Part shown: piece by piece, positions 37,613 through 48,162 of the stretch
How the letters are laid out: every line of letters begins with the position of its first letter
Position numbering within the stretch: the stretch's first letter is position 1
DNA from: Advenella sp. FME57
Lineage (GTDB): Bacteria; Pseudomonadota; Gammaproteobacteria; Burkholderiales; Burkholderiaceae_B
Assembly: GCF_014897675.1 (NCBI RefSeq)
Contig: NZ_JABUXU010000011.1
Span: 1 to 64,000, forward strand
Length of the DNA: 64,000 nt
Direction of reading: 5' to 3'
Notes under the pieces: model-generated
Told to the model about the DNA's origin: nothing
Database searches by the model: none
What the model saw: only the letters and a program-made list of their open reading frames with translations
Translations under genes and position numbers: made by a program

Positions 37613-37644
37613 TGCTATCAAAGTAATCAAAAGGAGATATTGAT

Positions 37645-37902
37645 ATGGCATCTGTCACTATCCGACATATCCCGGATGAAGTTCATCGTGCATTACGTCT
37701 TCGTGCCGCCAAACATGGGCGCAGCACCGAAGCTGAGATCCGCAGTATTCTTGAACAGGCTGCCAGACCAGAAGGGCGTCTTCAACTCGGTTCGTTAATG
37801 ACAGCTATTGCTAAAGACGCGGGCGGATTGACCGACGCCGAGGTAGCGCATTTTGAACAGCTTCGTGACAAAACTCCAGCCGAGCCAATGGGGTTTGAAT
37901 GA
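37645..37902 (+). CDS. FitA/VapB-type ribbon-helix-helix antitoxin
   Basis: 85 residues. MASVTIRHIPDEVHRALRLRAAKHGRS is the Arc/MetJ ribbon-helix-helix DNA-binding part, and EAEIRSILEQAARPE is its second helix. The C-terminal half (about 45-85) would wrap around and inhibit the toxin. It overlaps the toxin gene by 4 bp (ATGA), typical of type II systems, and a promoter with a palindrome precedes it. Confidence 0.9.
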   Translation: MASVTIRHIPDEVHRALRLRAAKHGRSTEAEIRSILEQAARPEGRLQLGSLMTAIAKDAGGLTDAEVAHFEQLRDKTPAEPMGFE

Positions 37903-38333
37903 TCGTTCTAGACACAAATGTTATTTCTGAGCTATGGAGGATCAAACCGGATTCCAACGTGCTGGAATGGATCGATGCTCAGACGATTGAAACATTATAT
38001 CTATCGGTAGTGACGGTGGCTGAAATACGATATGGGGTGGCTACCATGCCGGCAGGTAAACGCCGTAAGATCTATCAGGACAGGTTAGAGCAGGAGGTAC
38101 TGCCAGCATTCAAGGGGCGTGTTCTTGCCTTCGATCTGGAAGCGTCCAGGGTCTATGCCGAATTGATGGCCGGTGCAAAAGCGCAAGGTAAGCCTGTAGG
38201 CAAGGATGATGGTTATATTGCAGCCATTGCCGCAACCAATGGTTTCATCGTGGCAACACGAGACGTCGGCCCATTTGCAGCGGTCGGCGTCTCAGTGATC
38301 AATCCCTGGGTACAGCCGCCCAGGATACATTGA
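37899..38333 (+). CDS. PIN-domain ribonuclease toxin (FitB/VapC family)
   Basis: 144 residues. The four acidic PIN residues are present: Asp in VLDTNVISEL (residue 4), Glu in VAEIRYG (near 45), Asp in KDDGYIAAIAA (near 106) and Asp in ATRDVGPF (near 126). The family cleaves RNA, often tRNA, when the antitoxin is lost. It pairs with the RHH antitoxin. The pair sits between the core cinA and pyrF genes, suggesting insertion into the backbone. Confidence 0.92.
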   Translation: MIVLDTNVISELWRIKPDSNVLEWIDAQTIETLYLSVVTVAEIRYGVATMPAGKRRKIYQDRLEQEVLPAFKGRVLAFDLEASRVYAELMAGAKAQGKPVGKDDGYIAAIAATNGFIVATRDVGPFAAVGVSVINPWVQPPRIH

Positions 38334-38402
38334 TTGCGGTCTCATCATGGCACATAAAAGACTGCCTTCTACGTTTTAAGACAGCCATATCCAGATGTGA
38401 TA

Positions 38403-39227
38403 TCAGATCCCGCGCGCCCGATTGATCTGATCGCGCGTCTCCCGTGCTACACGAGCCGCTTCTTCTTTCCAGTTTTCATCCGAGCTGGCATACAAAATGG
38501 CGCGGGACGAATTGATCATCATGCCGGTACCGGCGATATTGCGGCCGGCCGTCACGGTTTGCTCGATATCTCCGCCCTGGGCGCCGATGCCCGGCACCAG
38601 CAACGGCATGGCGTCGCCCACCCGGGCGCGAACCTTGCTCAACTCTTCGGGGAAGGTGGCGCCTACCACCAGGCCGCACTGACCGTGCGTGTTCCATTTT
38701 TCCGCGACTATGCTGGCCACATGCAGGTATAGCGGTTCGCCGCTGGCAGACTCGACAAATTGCAGGTCGGAGCCGCCCGGATTGGAGGTGCGGCACAGAA
38801 TAATAATGCCCCGGTCTTTCCACGCCAGGTACGGCTCGATGGAATCGAATCCCATATATGGACTGACGGTAACGGCATCGGCCTTGTACCGTTCGTAAGC
38901 CTCGCGGGCGTAATGTTCAGCCGTCGTGCCGATGTCGCCGCGCTTGGCGTCCAGCACAATGGGTAAATGCGGATAGGTCTCGTGGATATAGGCGCACAGT
39001 TGCGACAACTGTTCTTCCGCGCCCTGTGACGCAAAATAGGCAATTTGCGGTTTGAAGCCGCAGGCGTAGGGCGCTGATGCATCCACGATGCCCTTGCAGA
39101 ACTCGAATGTGGATTCGCGGTTCTGTTTCATGCTAACCGGTAGTCTTTCGGGATCAGGGTCAAGGCCGACCATGAGAAGGGAGTTCTGGCTTTGCCAGGC
39201 GGATTCCAGTTTTTCGATAAATGTCAT
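38403..39227 (-). CDS. pyrF: Orotidine 5'-phosphate decarboxylase (type 2)
   Basis: 274 residues; the longer type 2 form. [16 protein letters not shown] (near 92-107) holds the catalytic Lys-Asp-Asp network, and [11 protein letters not shown] (near 210-220) the phosphate site. It decarboxylates OMP to UMP. It lies 6 bp downstream of dgkA on the same strand; the two probably share a transcript. Confidence 0.95.
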   Translation of the reverse strand: MTFIEKLESAWQSQNSLLMVGLDPDPERLPVSMKQNRESTFEFCKGIVDASAPYACGFKPQIAYFASQGAEEQLSQLCAYIHETYPHLPIVLDAKRGDIGTTAEHYAREAYERYKADAVTVSPYMGFDSIEPYLAWKDRGIIILCRTSNPGGSDLQFVESASGEPLYLHVASIVAEKWNTHGQCGLVVGATFPEELSKVRARVGDAMPLLVPGIGAQGGDIEQTVTAGRNIAGTGMMINSSRAILYASSDENWKEEAARVARETRDQINRARGI

Positions 39228-39233
39228 GAATAA

Positions 39234-39638
39234 TTAATGTGAAAACAGACGAACAAAGAGCAAACCAAACCAGACCAGGCCGGCGAAAGTGATCACCATC
39301 ATGACAGCAGCGCTGGCAATATCCTTGGTCTGGCCAATCAGGGGATGGGTTTCAGCACTGACCGTATCGGCCAGCACTTCGATGGCCGAGTTGATCAGCT
39401 CTACGGTCAGGACGCTGACCAGCACCCCCAGCAACACAATGATCTCCGCAAAGTTGCGTCCCAGCAGGAAGGCAAAGGGCGTGAGCGCGATGCAGACAAT
39501 CAGTTCCTGGCGGAAGGCTTCCTCGCTGGAAAAGGCTGCACGAAAGCCCTGTGCCGAGTACACAGTCGACTGGATAAAACGCAGTACGCCGCGATTTTTG
39601 CGGCCGTGCGGATGGCTTGGTCGATTCATGAACGACAT
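39234..39638 (-). CDS. dgkA: Diacylglycerol kinase
   Basis: 134 residues with three membrane helices. EEAFRQELIV (near 39-48), VELINSAIEVLADTV (near 79-93) with its catalytic Glu and metal-binding Asn/Glu, and the C-terminal hydrophobic helices match prokaryotic DgkA, which recycles diacylglycerol from membrane-derived glycan synthesis. The start is 39638 or the ATG at 39629; no strong ribosome site resolves it. Confidence 0.9.
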   Translation of the reverse strand: MSFMNRPSHPHGRKNRGVLRFIQSTVYSAQGFRAAFSSEEAFRQELIVCIALTPFAFLLGRNFAEIIVLLGVLVSVLTVELINSAIEVLADTVSAETHPLIGQTKDIASAAVMMVITFAGLVWFGLLFVRLFSH

Positions 39639-39877
39639 TGTAGTTCACAAAACGCTACGGCTTGATTAAACGGCGCAGTACCTGCTCATTCAAACGTGTT
39701 GATCCGACATTTTCTCTGCCGTGGGCTGTGTGTCGGTTTTTGTATTCGCCACTGCGCCGCACTTTGCAAACAGGGCGCAAGATCGCGGGCGAGGGCGTTG
39801 GCCGATGGTTCATTGTTGAACCGATGTTGTTAAACGCTACGGCTGACGCCTGGATCGCAATTTAAGGAAAGCCACGC
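39639..39877. other. Spacer between dgkA and the groEL terminator
   Basis: 239 bp upstream of dgkA and downstream of groEL. A short rightward ORF (39662-39865) has no support. I see no other element except the presumed dgkA promoter. Confidence 0.4.
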
Positions 39878-39914
39878 AAAGAAAAGCCCCGAAACGGCGA
39901 ACCGTTCGGGGCTT
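39878..39914 (-). terminator. Terminator of groESL
   Basis: Read leftward, AAGCCCCGAACGG pairs with CCGTTTCGGGGCTT over a TTCG tetraloop (one bulge) and is followed by TTCTTT. It lies 47 bp beyond the groEL stop. Confidence 0.88.
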
Positions 39915-39961
39915 GTTTGCAGCGGACCTGCACAAGGCAGGCCCAGGGTGTATCTGGCAGA

Positions 39962-41671
<1,710 letters not shown>

Positions 41672-41688
41672 TTAGTCTTGCGGGCGGA

Positions 41689-41976
41689 TCAGCCGACTAC
41701 TGCGAGGATTTCTTCTTCGCGGATAACCAGCAGCTCTTCGCCGTCAACTTTGACGGATTGACCGGCATACTTACCAAAAAGGACTTTGTCGCCTACTTTC
41801 AGGTCAACGGCGATAACTTTGCCATCGTCTGTTTTTTTGCCTGGACCAACAGCAACAACTTCACCCTGATCTGGTTTTTCTGCTGCACTGTCAGGGATAA
41901 CGATACCGGACGAAGTTTTCGTTTCGTTATCGAGGCGCTTGATGATCACGCGGTCTTGCAAAGGACGCAATGCCAT
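41689..41976 (-). CDS. groS: Co-chaperonin GroES (10 kDa)
   Basis: 95 residues, beginning [20 protein letters not shown] with the mobile loop (about 16-32, [14 protein letters not shown]) that docks on GroEL. AGGAG lies 7 bases upstream. First gene of the groESL operon; the CIRCE operator starts about 60 bp upstream. Confidence 0.98.
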   Translation of the reverse strand: MALRPLQDRVIIKRLDNETKTSSGIVIPDSAAEKPDQGEVVAVGPGKKTDDGKVIAVDLKVGDKVLFGKYAGQSVKVDGEELLVIREEEILAVVG

Positions 41977-42034
41977 GGAGAAACTCCTGAAAATATAAAA
42001 ATAGGTTGGTAAATTGAGTTAGTCAGGTCGGCTG

Positions 42035-42061
42035 TTAGCACTCGACCCTACTGAGTGCTAA
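42035..42061 (-). promoter_or_regulatory. CIRCE operator (HrcA-binding site)
   Basis: An exact match to TTAGCACTC-N9-GAGTGCTAA: left arm 42035-42043, 9-base spacer, right arm 42053-42061. It directly abuts the -10 element of the groESL promoter, so HrcA bound here would block initiation. Confidence 0.97.
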
Positions 42062-42089
42062 TTATAGGGATGAATGGCTCAGTTTCAAG
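42061..42089 (-). promoter_or_regulatory. groESL promoter, sigma-70 with sigma-32-like features
   Basis: Reading leftward, TTGAAA (complement of 42083-42088) and TATAAT (complement of 42061-42066) are 16 bp apart. The wider sequence CTTGAAA-N13-CCCTATAAT also resembles a heat-shock sigma-32 promoter, so dual control is plausible. Confidence 0.7.
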
Positions 42090-42147
42090 AGGGAAAGTTG
42101 GCTTGTTACATTTTTGACACGGATTGGGGGTCCTGTCGATTGTCAGT

Positions 42148-42291
42148 TGTCGAAGTTTTCATAGAATCAGATTTCGGTAACTTTAAAACCAGAGCGATTA
42201 TTATTCGATTGTTGTCTTGTGTCGAAGTTTTCATAGAATCAGATTTCGGTAACTTTAAAACCAGAGCGATTATTATTCGATTGTTGTCTTG
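42148..42291. repeat. Perfect 72-bp tandem duplication
   Basis: 42148-42219 is repeated without a mismatch at 42220-42291 (unit begins TGTCGAAGTTTTCATAG and ends GATTGTTGTCTTG). 72 bp is divisible by three, so an ORF starting at 42074 remains open across both units, but this ORF has no ribosome site and no recognisable protein. It marks the left edge of the A/T-rich accessory zone, about 90 bp from the groESL promoter. Confidence 0.95.
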
Positions 42292-42632
42292 TTTATTTAA
42301 ATCAATAGCTTACGAGAAAATGGCTAATCGCCTCTAAAACGTGGTTTTTTTTCTCTTGCAACGAAAGTAAAACTTTGGTGCTTAAAGAGGCTCTTTCCGA
42401 CAAATCTCTTGCTATGAAAGTAGTAATTCGGAAAATATCAAGATAAGAAGGTTATTTTCGTTAGATTATCGATAAATCTGGATTGAGAAGAACTTTTTTA
42501 GTGAAACTATGGCTTTAAAGCTTCCCGGCGCATTGAGTCATTTGTTAGATTTTCTCAATGGGCGACCTCCTATGCTCAAATCAGGCCACAAGTGCGCTTA
42601 ATTCTCTGGGTAGTCCAGTATCTGCCTTGTGA
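42292..42632. other. A/T-rich gene-free region
   Basis: 341 bp, clearly lower in GC than the core genes. It holds the inverted repeat CATTGAG...CTCAATG (about 42531-42561) and no supported ORF. It probably contains the junction at which the 5' end of the Bug receptor gene was lost. Confidence 0.5.
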
Positions 42633-43385
42633 AACCCGTATCTTCCTGCTCAATGCGATAATGCAGTTACAAGCATCCTGCTTTCATCAGATTCGACGAA
42701 CGTCCTTAATTCGCTGTTGTATCCCAATCTCAGCTACGATCCGAGCCTACATTTAAAGCCGCTGTCACTTCTGAGCGACCTTCCGATTCTGCTGGTCGTC
42801 GATCCGAAGCTTCCCATCACAAATCTAAAGGAGTTCGTGGCTTATGCAAAAGCGAATCCGAGAAAGCTGAATTTCGGATCTCCAGGCAATGGGGGGATCT
42901 TCCACTTGGCAGGAGAGCTTTTCAGTGATCAAGCAGGCATCGAGCTTCAACACATCGCGTACAGAGGTGGCGGGGAGGTGATGAACGCAGTTATGCGCGG
43001 AGAAGTGCAGGCGTACTTCGGTGTTGTGGGCTCTACATTGCCATTTGTCAACAGCGGTAAATTACGTGCGCTTGCTGTGGGCGGGGGAAGCAGGATGCCA
43101 GCGCTTCCCGAAGTGCCCACCTTTTCAGAATCTGGTTATCCTGAGTTTCAGGTTGCTTCCCGTTATGGGCTGACCATTCCAGCGGCAACTCCGCAGCCGA
43201 TCGTGGATCGCCTAAGCAAGGCCATTCAAGCTGTCCTGTCTAATGCGGAGTTTCGAAAGAGGTTCGAGTCCCTAGGATTTGTGGTTCCCGTTACATCTAG
43301 TCCGTCTCAATTCAAAGCCATTATTGAGGATGATAAGATCCGATGGCAATCTCTGATTAGACGCCAAAAGCTCACTCTGGAATAA
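42633..43385 (+). pseudogene. 5'-truncated Bug/TctC-type solute receptor
   Basis: The reading frame is open from 42633 and encodes about 250 residues that match the Bug family (tripartite tricarboxylate receptor) from its second beta-strand on: YPNLSYDPSLHLKPLSLLSD, VDPKLPITNLKEFVAYAKANP, LNFGSPGNGG and HLAGELF. The first ~90 residues of a normal ~320-residue protein, including the signal peptide and the GGG-x2-D ligand loop, are missing; an in-frame stop lies at 42630. Without a signal it could not reach the periplasm, so it is called a pseudogene. The rest of the frame is intact to the natural C-terminus, so the loss is probably recent. Confidence 0.82.
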
Positions 43386-43420
43386 AGGATATGTGCGAGC
43401 ATTTGTGGCGTTGCCTTTTT

Positions 43421-43885
43421 TTAGCTCACATGAAATTTCACGTCGCCCATCAGATGAGCTACGACCTCACGGCGAATAAATTGCCAGGTACCGTCTAGTT
43501 TGGCAAATCGATCTTCATAGCGACCGGTGCAGATGGCCTGAAGCGGAAATTCGGGAAGTTCCTGATGAACTGTGAAGTAGCTCGTGGAAGTCGCAGAGTC
43601 TTTATCTAGATCAACGTTGACTAGAATGTTAGAGACTGCGTGCCAGGTACGAGGTGTCTCATCGTAATGCCGCTGGATTCCGGAAACGAAATACTGCTCG
43701 ATCTCGGCGCGTCCTTTGACGACGCTGCCGGGAACTACCAGCGTTGCATGCTCTAGCAGCTTCGCTATCTCGTCGAACTTTCCGCCGTCGACAAGATAGG
43801 GATATGTTGAGATTAGTCGCGTGATTTCACGCTCGGCGTCCAATAGAGCGATGAGATTAGAGTCAATTTCAGTAACAGATTTCAT
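43421..43885 (-). CDS. NTF2-like/SnoaL-fold protein
   Basis: 154 residues. EREITRLISTYPYLVDGGKFDEIAKLL (near 18-44) is the usual opening helix pair of the SnoaL_4 class (dehydratases, ring-hydroxylating beta-subunit-like), followed by WHAVSNILVNVD, TSYFTVHQ and a final strand YEDRFAKLDGTWQFIRRE. A single enzyme-like pocket is expected; the reaction is unknown. It converges on the Bug remnant and is isolated from other genes by 260 bp upstream. Confidence 0.75.
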   Translation of the reverse strand: MKSVTEIDSNLIALLDAEREITRLISTYPYLVDGGKFDEIAKLLEHATLVVPGSVVKGRAEIEQYFVSGIQRHYDETPRTWHAVSNILVNVDLDKDSATSTSYFTVHQELPEFPLQAICTGRYEDRFAKLDGTWQFIRREVVAHLMGDVKFHVS

Positions 43886-44144
43886 GAACTGTTTATGTCC
43901 TCGTGTATTTTGTAATTACAAAGAATCGAAGTAAGGTTGTGTAGTAAAAGGCAAATCGTTGCAATGCTAGTTGGGTAATCATTTGGTCTGTGTGCAAGGC
44001 GGGTGTGTGGGCGAATTGGCGACGTCAATATCTATCTGCAAGTTACAACAAAGTTATGTCACAGTAAAAAAGCATGCATTTTAAAGGAGCAGGTAAGCTT
44101 TATTGGTCTGTCGATGTAAATTTTAAGCGTTCATGGGGCGGCAA

Positions 44145-45527
44145 TTAATGACGGTCTAAACTCATAGCAATCCATGCTGATATCACCGCGATAGATGCAG
44201 CGGCGTAGAATGCAACCGGCAAGCCCGGAACGAACCGACCAGGCTCGGCACCCATTGTATAAACCGCCGCAATGATTGCAATACCTAGTGCGCCGCCAAT
44301 CTGCTGATCCATTTGCAATAGTCCAGAAGCTGTTCCAGTTTGCTTGTTTGGCACACCTTGCATGATCGCCATGGTGCCAGGCACGAAGACTAAGGCAATG
44401 CCCACCGCATGTACCAGAAGAGGGACCAATACGCCAGGGAAATAGTGGCTGGTTTGATCCAACGTTGCAAATAAACATAGACTGACTGCAACTAGTAGGC
44501 TTCCGACAACTAACAACATTCGTGGACCGGTTTTACTGATCAGGCTTGGTACGAAATGGCTAATGGTGAAAACAGTTGCGGTAAGAGGCACATAGGCGAG
44601 CCCTGCCATCAGTGGCGCCAATCCCAAGACGCGTTGCAAATATTGAACGACCATAAACAACATTGAAAAATGCATGCCTACAATCAAAGCCATGACGACC
44701 AAAGCCGCTAGTCTTGATCGATTACGTAGCAGGCCAAGGTCGAGCAAAGGCGCTTTGTGTCTTGCCTCGATTCGATAAAACGTGGCGAAGAACACCGCTG
44801 CTGCTGCAAACGCCAGGATGCATCCTGGCGTGACCCACCCATTTTCGGCCGCGTGGATAAACCCATACACCAGTGCAACCGAACCCAGCGTGCCAGTAAT
44901 AGCACCACCGATATCGAGTCGGGACGGTGTCGGGCGTGTTTCTTCCACCAGACGACCGATTAGCGATATGACTATCATCCCTGCGGGTACGTTAATGAGT
45001 AGTGACCAATGCCATGACAAGAATTCCGTTAATGCCCCGCCAAAAATTAAACCAGCTGAAGCACCGATAGATGAAACAGCAATGAATAATGCCATCCCAC
45101 GTGCTCTTTCGGCTTCATTCCTGGCCATGACTGTTACCAGTGCGAGCACGCTAGGGCCTGACAGAGCGGCGCCTATGCCTTGCAGAACACGGGCCGCAAT
45201 AAGCACTTCTGGTGTCTGCGCGACGCCTCCGATAAAGGACGAAACCACAAAAATAGCGAGACCTAACCGAAAAGCACGTACTTGGCCAATCATGTCGCCA
45301 AGCCTGCCACCGAATAGCAACAGGCCACCGAAGGCGAGCGCAAAGGCGTTAGGAATCCACGAAAGCGTAGCAGGACTGAAGCCAAGTTCTTGCTGAATGC
45401 GCGGCAAAGCTACGATAACGATTAGAAAATCCATTTGCAACATCAACTGGGCCGCCAGTATGGTCCAGAGTGCAAAAGTTCGGCGTCCTGAATTGGACGC
45501 GTTTTGTTGTAAGGGTAGCGTTGCCAT
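44145..45527 (-). CDS. MFS transporter, DHA2 (EmrB/QacA) family
   Basis: 460 residues with about 14 hydrophobic segments. The family motif appears as FGGRLGDMIGQVRAFRLGL (near 77-95, motif A) and ARVLQGIGAALSGPSVLALV (near 111-130, motif B). A proton-coupled drug or metabolite exporter of the inner membrane is expected. The SDR remnant lies 53 bp upstream on the same strand, so the two may once have formed an operon controlled by the AraC gene now broken at 45818. Confidence 0.85.
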   Translation of the reverse strand: MATLPLQQNASNSGRRTFALWTILAAQLMLQMDFLIVIVALPRIQQELGFSPATLSWIPNAFALAFGGLLLFGGRLGDMIGQVRAFRLGLAIFVVSSFIGGVAQTPEVLIAARVLQGIGAALSGPSVLALVTVMARNEAERARGMALFIAVSSIGASAGLIFGGALTEFLSWHWSLLINVPAGMIVISLIGRLVEETRPTPSRLDIGGAITGTLGSVALVYGFIHAAENGWVTPGCILAFAAAAVFFATFYRIEARHKAPLLDLGLLRNRSRLAALVVMALIVGMHFSMLFMVVQYLQRVLGLAPLMAGLAYVPLTATVFTISHFVPSLISKTGPRMLLVVGSLLVAVSLCLFATLDQTSHYFPGVLVPLLVHAVGIALVFVPGTMAIMQGVPNKQTGTASGLLQMDQQIGGALGIAIIAAVYTMGAEPGRFVPGLPVAFYAAASIAVISAWIAMSLDRH

Positions 45528-45580
45528 GTATGGCCTTGGAGTAACGTGTGTAAGGTGAGGGTGGGTGCTCAGGCCCCCAA

Positions 45581-45811
45581 TTAGATTTGCGAAGCGCCAC
45601 CGTCGACAAATAACTCAACGCCGTTGATGTAACTGGCGGCATCATTGGATAGAAATACCACCGCATTTGCAATATCTTCGGGCGTGCCAATGCGGCCGAC
45701 TGTGCTTTGCCCGTTCATGTGTGTAAATGCAGCTTCCCTTTGCTCCGGCGGAAAAAAGGTTTCCAGGCTTTCAGTGTGCACAGGACCGGGACTGACTACG
45801 TTGATCCGGAT
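45581..45811 (-). pseudogene. C-terminal fragment of an SDR oxidoreductase
   Basis: Only the last ~76 residues of a short-chain dehydrogenase remain: IRINVVSPGPVHTESL, PVGRIGTPEDIANAV-type segment, FLSNDAASYINGVELFVDGG. The nucleotide-binding loop and the YxxxK catalytic site are missing. Homology stops at about 45810, where the sequence becomes the antisense of the AraC gene start; a 123-codon ORF crossing this joint is a chimera and not a gene. The remnant looks like the product of a deletion that removed the SDR 5' part together with the intergenic promoter region. Confidence 0.8.
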
Positions 45812-45817
45812 AATGCA

Positions 45818-46731
45818 ATGAATGAATTGCGCAGTATTGTGATGCGCGCCGACAGCAAGTGGACAGACACCGGTATCCCGCGCGTGTCGATGGTTAAGGC
45901 AGAAGCGTGTGCGAATCAGGTTTATCAGCCCATGCTTCACCTTGTTCTTCAAGGCAGCAAGAGCCTGTCTATTGGCGGCAATATTTTTAACTATGACGCT
46001 GCGACTTACTTTGTTGTTCCGGTTGACGTGCCCGCGACGGGAGAGATCTATGCGGATGGACCTGATCTGCCTTATCAGGCCATCAGTCTGGCACTGGACC
46101 GGATGTGATTGCCACTTTGCTGGATGAAAACAGCGATGCCACCGGTGGGCATGAGCGGAAAAGTATGAGCTGTTTTTCAGCGGTCACTGCGCCTGCTGAA
46201 ATGATTGATGCCTGGTTGCGCATGATGAGACTCATTGACCGGCCAGGGGAGGCTGCTGTGCTTGCCCCTATGATCGAGCGTGAAATTCTTTTTAGAGCGA
46301 TGCAAGGCCCGCTAAGAGAGGTGCTTTACGATATCGCCTGCCCTGATGGACGGCTGTCACAGATTCGCCGCGCTATCCAGTGGATACGCGAGCATTATAC
46401 CCAGCCGTTTCGAATCGATAGCCTGGCCGCCATAGCGGATATGAGCGTGGCGGCATTTTATCGTCATTTCAAAACAGTCACCAATATGACGCCCATACAA
46501 TACCAGAAGCGTCTACGTCTGCTGCGGGCGCGCTGGATGCTTATTTTCGATCCAGGCGATGCCGCAACAATTGCTTTTAGCGTAGGCTATGAAAGCGCGT
46601 CACAATTTAGCCGTGAATACGTGCGCCTCTTTGGCATGCCGCCGGCGCGGGATGCGGCCAGGTTCAGACAACCTTCCGCTCTGGCACCGGTTAAGATCGG
46701 CGCGATGGATGCACTGGGCTATAACAGCTAA
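45818..46731 (+). pseudogene. AraC-family regulator, frameshifted
   Basis: Two overlapping frames together cover a complete regulator of about 304 residues. The first (45818-46108) gives the PF06719-type N-terminal domain, TDTGIPRVSMV through LPYQAISLALDRM, and stops at a TGA at 46106. The second picks up at about 46102 with DVIATLLDENSD and runs through to the helix-turn-helix pair (RIDSLAAIADMSVAAFYRHF; IAFSVGYESASQFSREY). A one-base deletion in the CCGG run at 46099-46102 would explain the shift. The domain order and length match the intact paralogue at 48874. A sequencing error is the alternative. Confidence 0.8.
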
Positions 46732-46788
46732 GGTGCAGTTGTAAGCCAAATCACATATTTGATATTTCCTCAACCGGTTACTCGTGCG

Positions 46789-47775
46789 TTAGTTGCAGTC
46801 CGATATGCGCGTATCGGCAATCGTTTGCGCAAAGCCTTTGCCAAATAGCCCGGCCGGTGTCTGAAAGCCAGACCTGTACTCTCCGCCAAGCACGCGCCGT
46901 GCTGCTTCGGCTGCTGCCATCGGTGTAAAGGTATAGCCATTTACCGTGTCAAGAACAGAACCCGCTTGCAGCCCGTTTGCCCCAATGACCTGAACCGCCG
47001 CCTGATAGCGATTGGCGTTGCGCTCTTCTATCGTCGGCCCGGCGGGCAGGGCGCTCAGCTCGCCTGTGGGGAAGGCATTACCCGACACGTGCACGAACGT
47101 CTCAATGTCCGGGACACCGGTCGCTATGCCGATTGTGATGAGGTCGGGCAGTGTCACCGGAAAACACGAGACCGGGCCAGCGCCAAAGTCAAAGACGCCT
47201 GCAGCGGTGCTGCTTTTGGTAACCAACTGACCGCCTGAGCGAATGAGCAATTGCGTCGTCAGGTTTTCGCTGGCGCTGACCGCGGAACCGCGCGACATCG
47301 AACCGGACACATGCAGTGCAATGCTGATCTTGCGCGGCTCGCTAACGCGCTCTATCGCATGCGCAGCCAGGCAGCCCAGCATTGTCACACTCCCGCCGCT
47401 GCCCGGTAGCAGCATCACGCCCGCAGCTTTGGCCTGTGCGTCCAGTTTTTCCGCCAGTTGATAGCTATCGAGCTCCGCGGCGATATCAAGGTAATGCACA
47501 CCATTACGTATCGCGGCGTGCATGAGCGGGCCTGCGGTATGCATATAGGGCCCGGCGCAATTGAGGATTACCGACACGTCTGACAGCGCTTTGTCGATTG
47601 CAGCGTCATTGTCAAGACCAAATACGCGATACTCAGCTTGTGTCTGAGCAGCCAATGCAGATAACGGCTCAGCATTGCGACCTGCCAGAACCAGCGCAAG
47701 GCCAGCGGCGTGGGCAAGTTCAGAGGTCATGCTGCCGGTATAACCTGCTGCGCCATAGATCATTAATTTTTTCAT
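46789..47775 (-). CDS. Saccharopine dehydrogenase-like NAD(P)-binding oxidoreductase
   Basis: 328 residues. The N-terminal Rossmann fold is MKKLMIYGAAGYTGSMTSELA with the GxxGxxG-type loop, followed by LVLAGRNAEPLSAL and NCAGPYMHTAGPL (near 73-85). This is the trans-acting enoyl reductase/saccharopine dehydrogenase group, whose members reduce diverse carbonyls or enoyl groups; the substrate here is unknown. It is the last of a three-gene leftward operon (VOC, NTF2-like, this gene) divergent from the AraC gene at 48874. Confidence 0.78.
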   Translation of the reverse strand: MKKLMIYGAAGYTGSMTSELAHAAGLALVLAGRNAEPLSALAAQTQAEYRVFGLDNDAAIDKALSDVSVILNCAGPYMHTAGPLMHAAIRNGVHYLDIAAELDSYQLAEKLDAQAKAAGVMLLPGSGGSVTMLGCLAAHAIERVSEPRKISIALHVSGSMSRGSAVSASENLTTQLLIRSGGQLVTKSSTAAGVFDFGAGPVSCFPVTLPDLITIGIATGVPDIETFVHVSGNAFPTGELSALPAGPTIEERNANRYQAAVQVIGANGLQAGSVLDTVNGYTFTPMAAAEAARRVLGGEYRSGFQTPAGLFGKGFAQTIADTRISDCN

Positions 47776-47820
47776 GTCATTTACATCTGTAAAAAAGTGG
47801 TTAATCAGAATTTGAACGGA

Positions 47821-48162
47821 TTATTCCAGATCTGCGTCAATACGAACAATGCGCCAGCCGGTGTCGAACAAGAAACACAACAAGCCGATCTCGTGACCGA
47901 ATTCGCCTGTAAAATCCACGCGTACCTGTGCCTGGCCCTGATCTTTGAATTCAGCAGACAGCAAATGGGTCTGCGTGTGATAGTCAACGAAATACCGCTT
48001 CAGGTAATCGCTAATGCCGGCATGTCCGGTGAACTGCTTACCGACCGACACATCGTGAATGACCGCCTCCGGTGAGAACAATGCAAGGGCTGTGTCAATA
48101 TTGAATGCATTGGTGGCTGCAATCAGCTTGTTTACGACGGCTCTGTTATTGAGTGGCATCAT
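47821..48162 (-). CDS. SnoaL-like/NTF2-fold protein
   Basis: About 113 residues starting at MMPLNNRAVVNKLIAATNAF (48162, or 48159). NIDTALALFSPEAVIHDVSVG and FTGHAGISDYLKRYF are typical SnoaL-like elements that shape a small hydrophobic pocket. Its start overlaps the end of the VOC gene by 17 bp, and the oxidoreductase follows after 45 bp, so it is translationally linked in the operon. Confidence 0.78.
   Translation of the reverse strand: MMPLNNRAVVNKLIAATNAFNIDTALALFSPEAVIHDVSVGKQFTGHAGISDYLKRYFVDYHTQTHLLSAEFKDQGQAQVRVDFTGEFGHEIGLLCFLFDTGWRIVRIDADLE

Noticed and set aside
42074-42337. 87-codon ORF spanning the 72-bp tandem repeat
   Set aside because: Begins inside the groESL promoter region, has no ribosome site, and its peptide repeat follows from a DNA duplication divisible by three.
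45581-45952. 123-codon SDR-like ORF as a complete gene
   Set aside because: Its first ~47 codons are the antisense of the AraC gene; only the last ~76 are SDR sequence, so it is a chimera.
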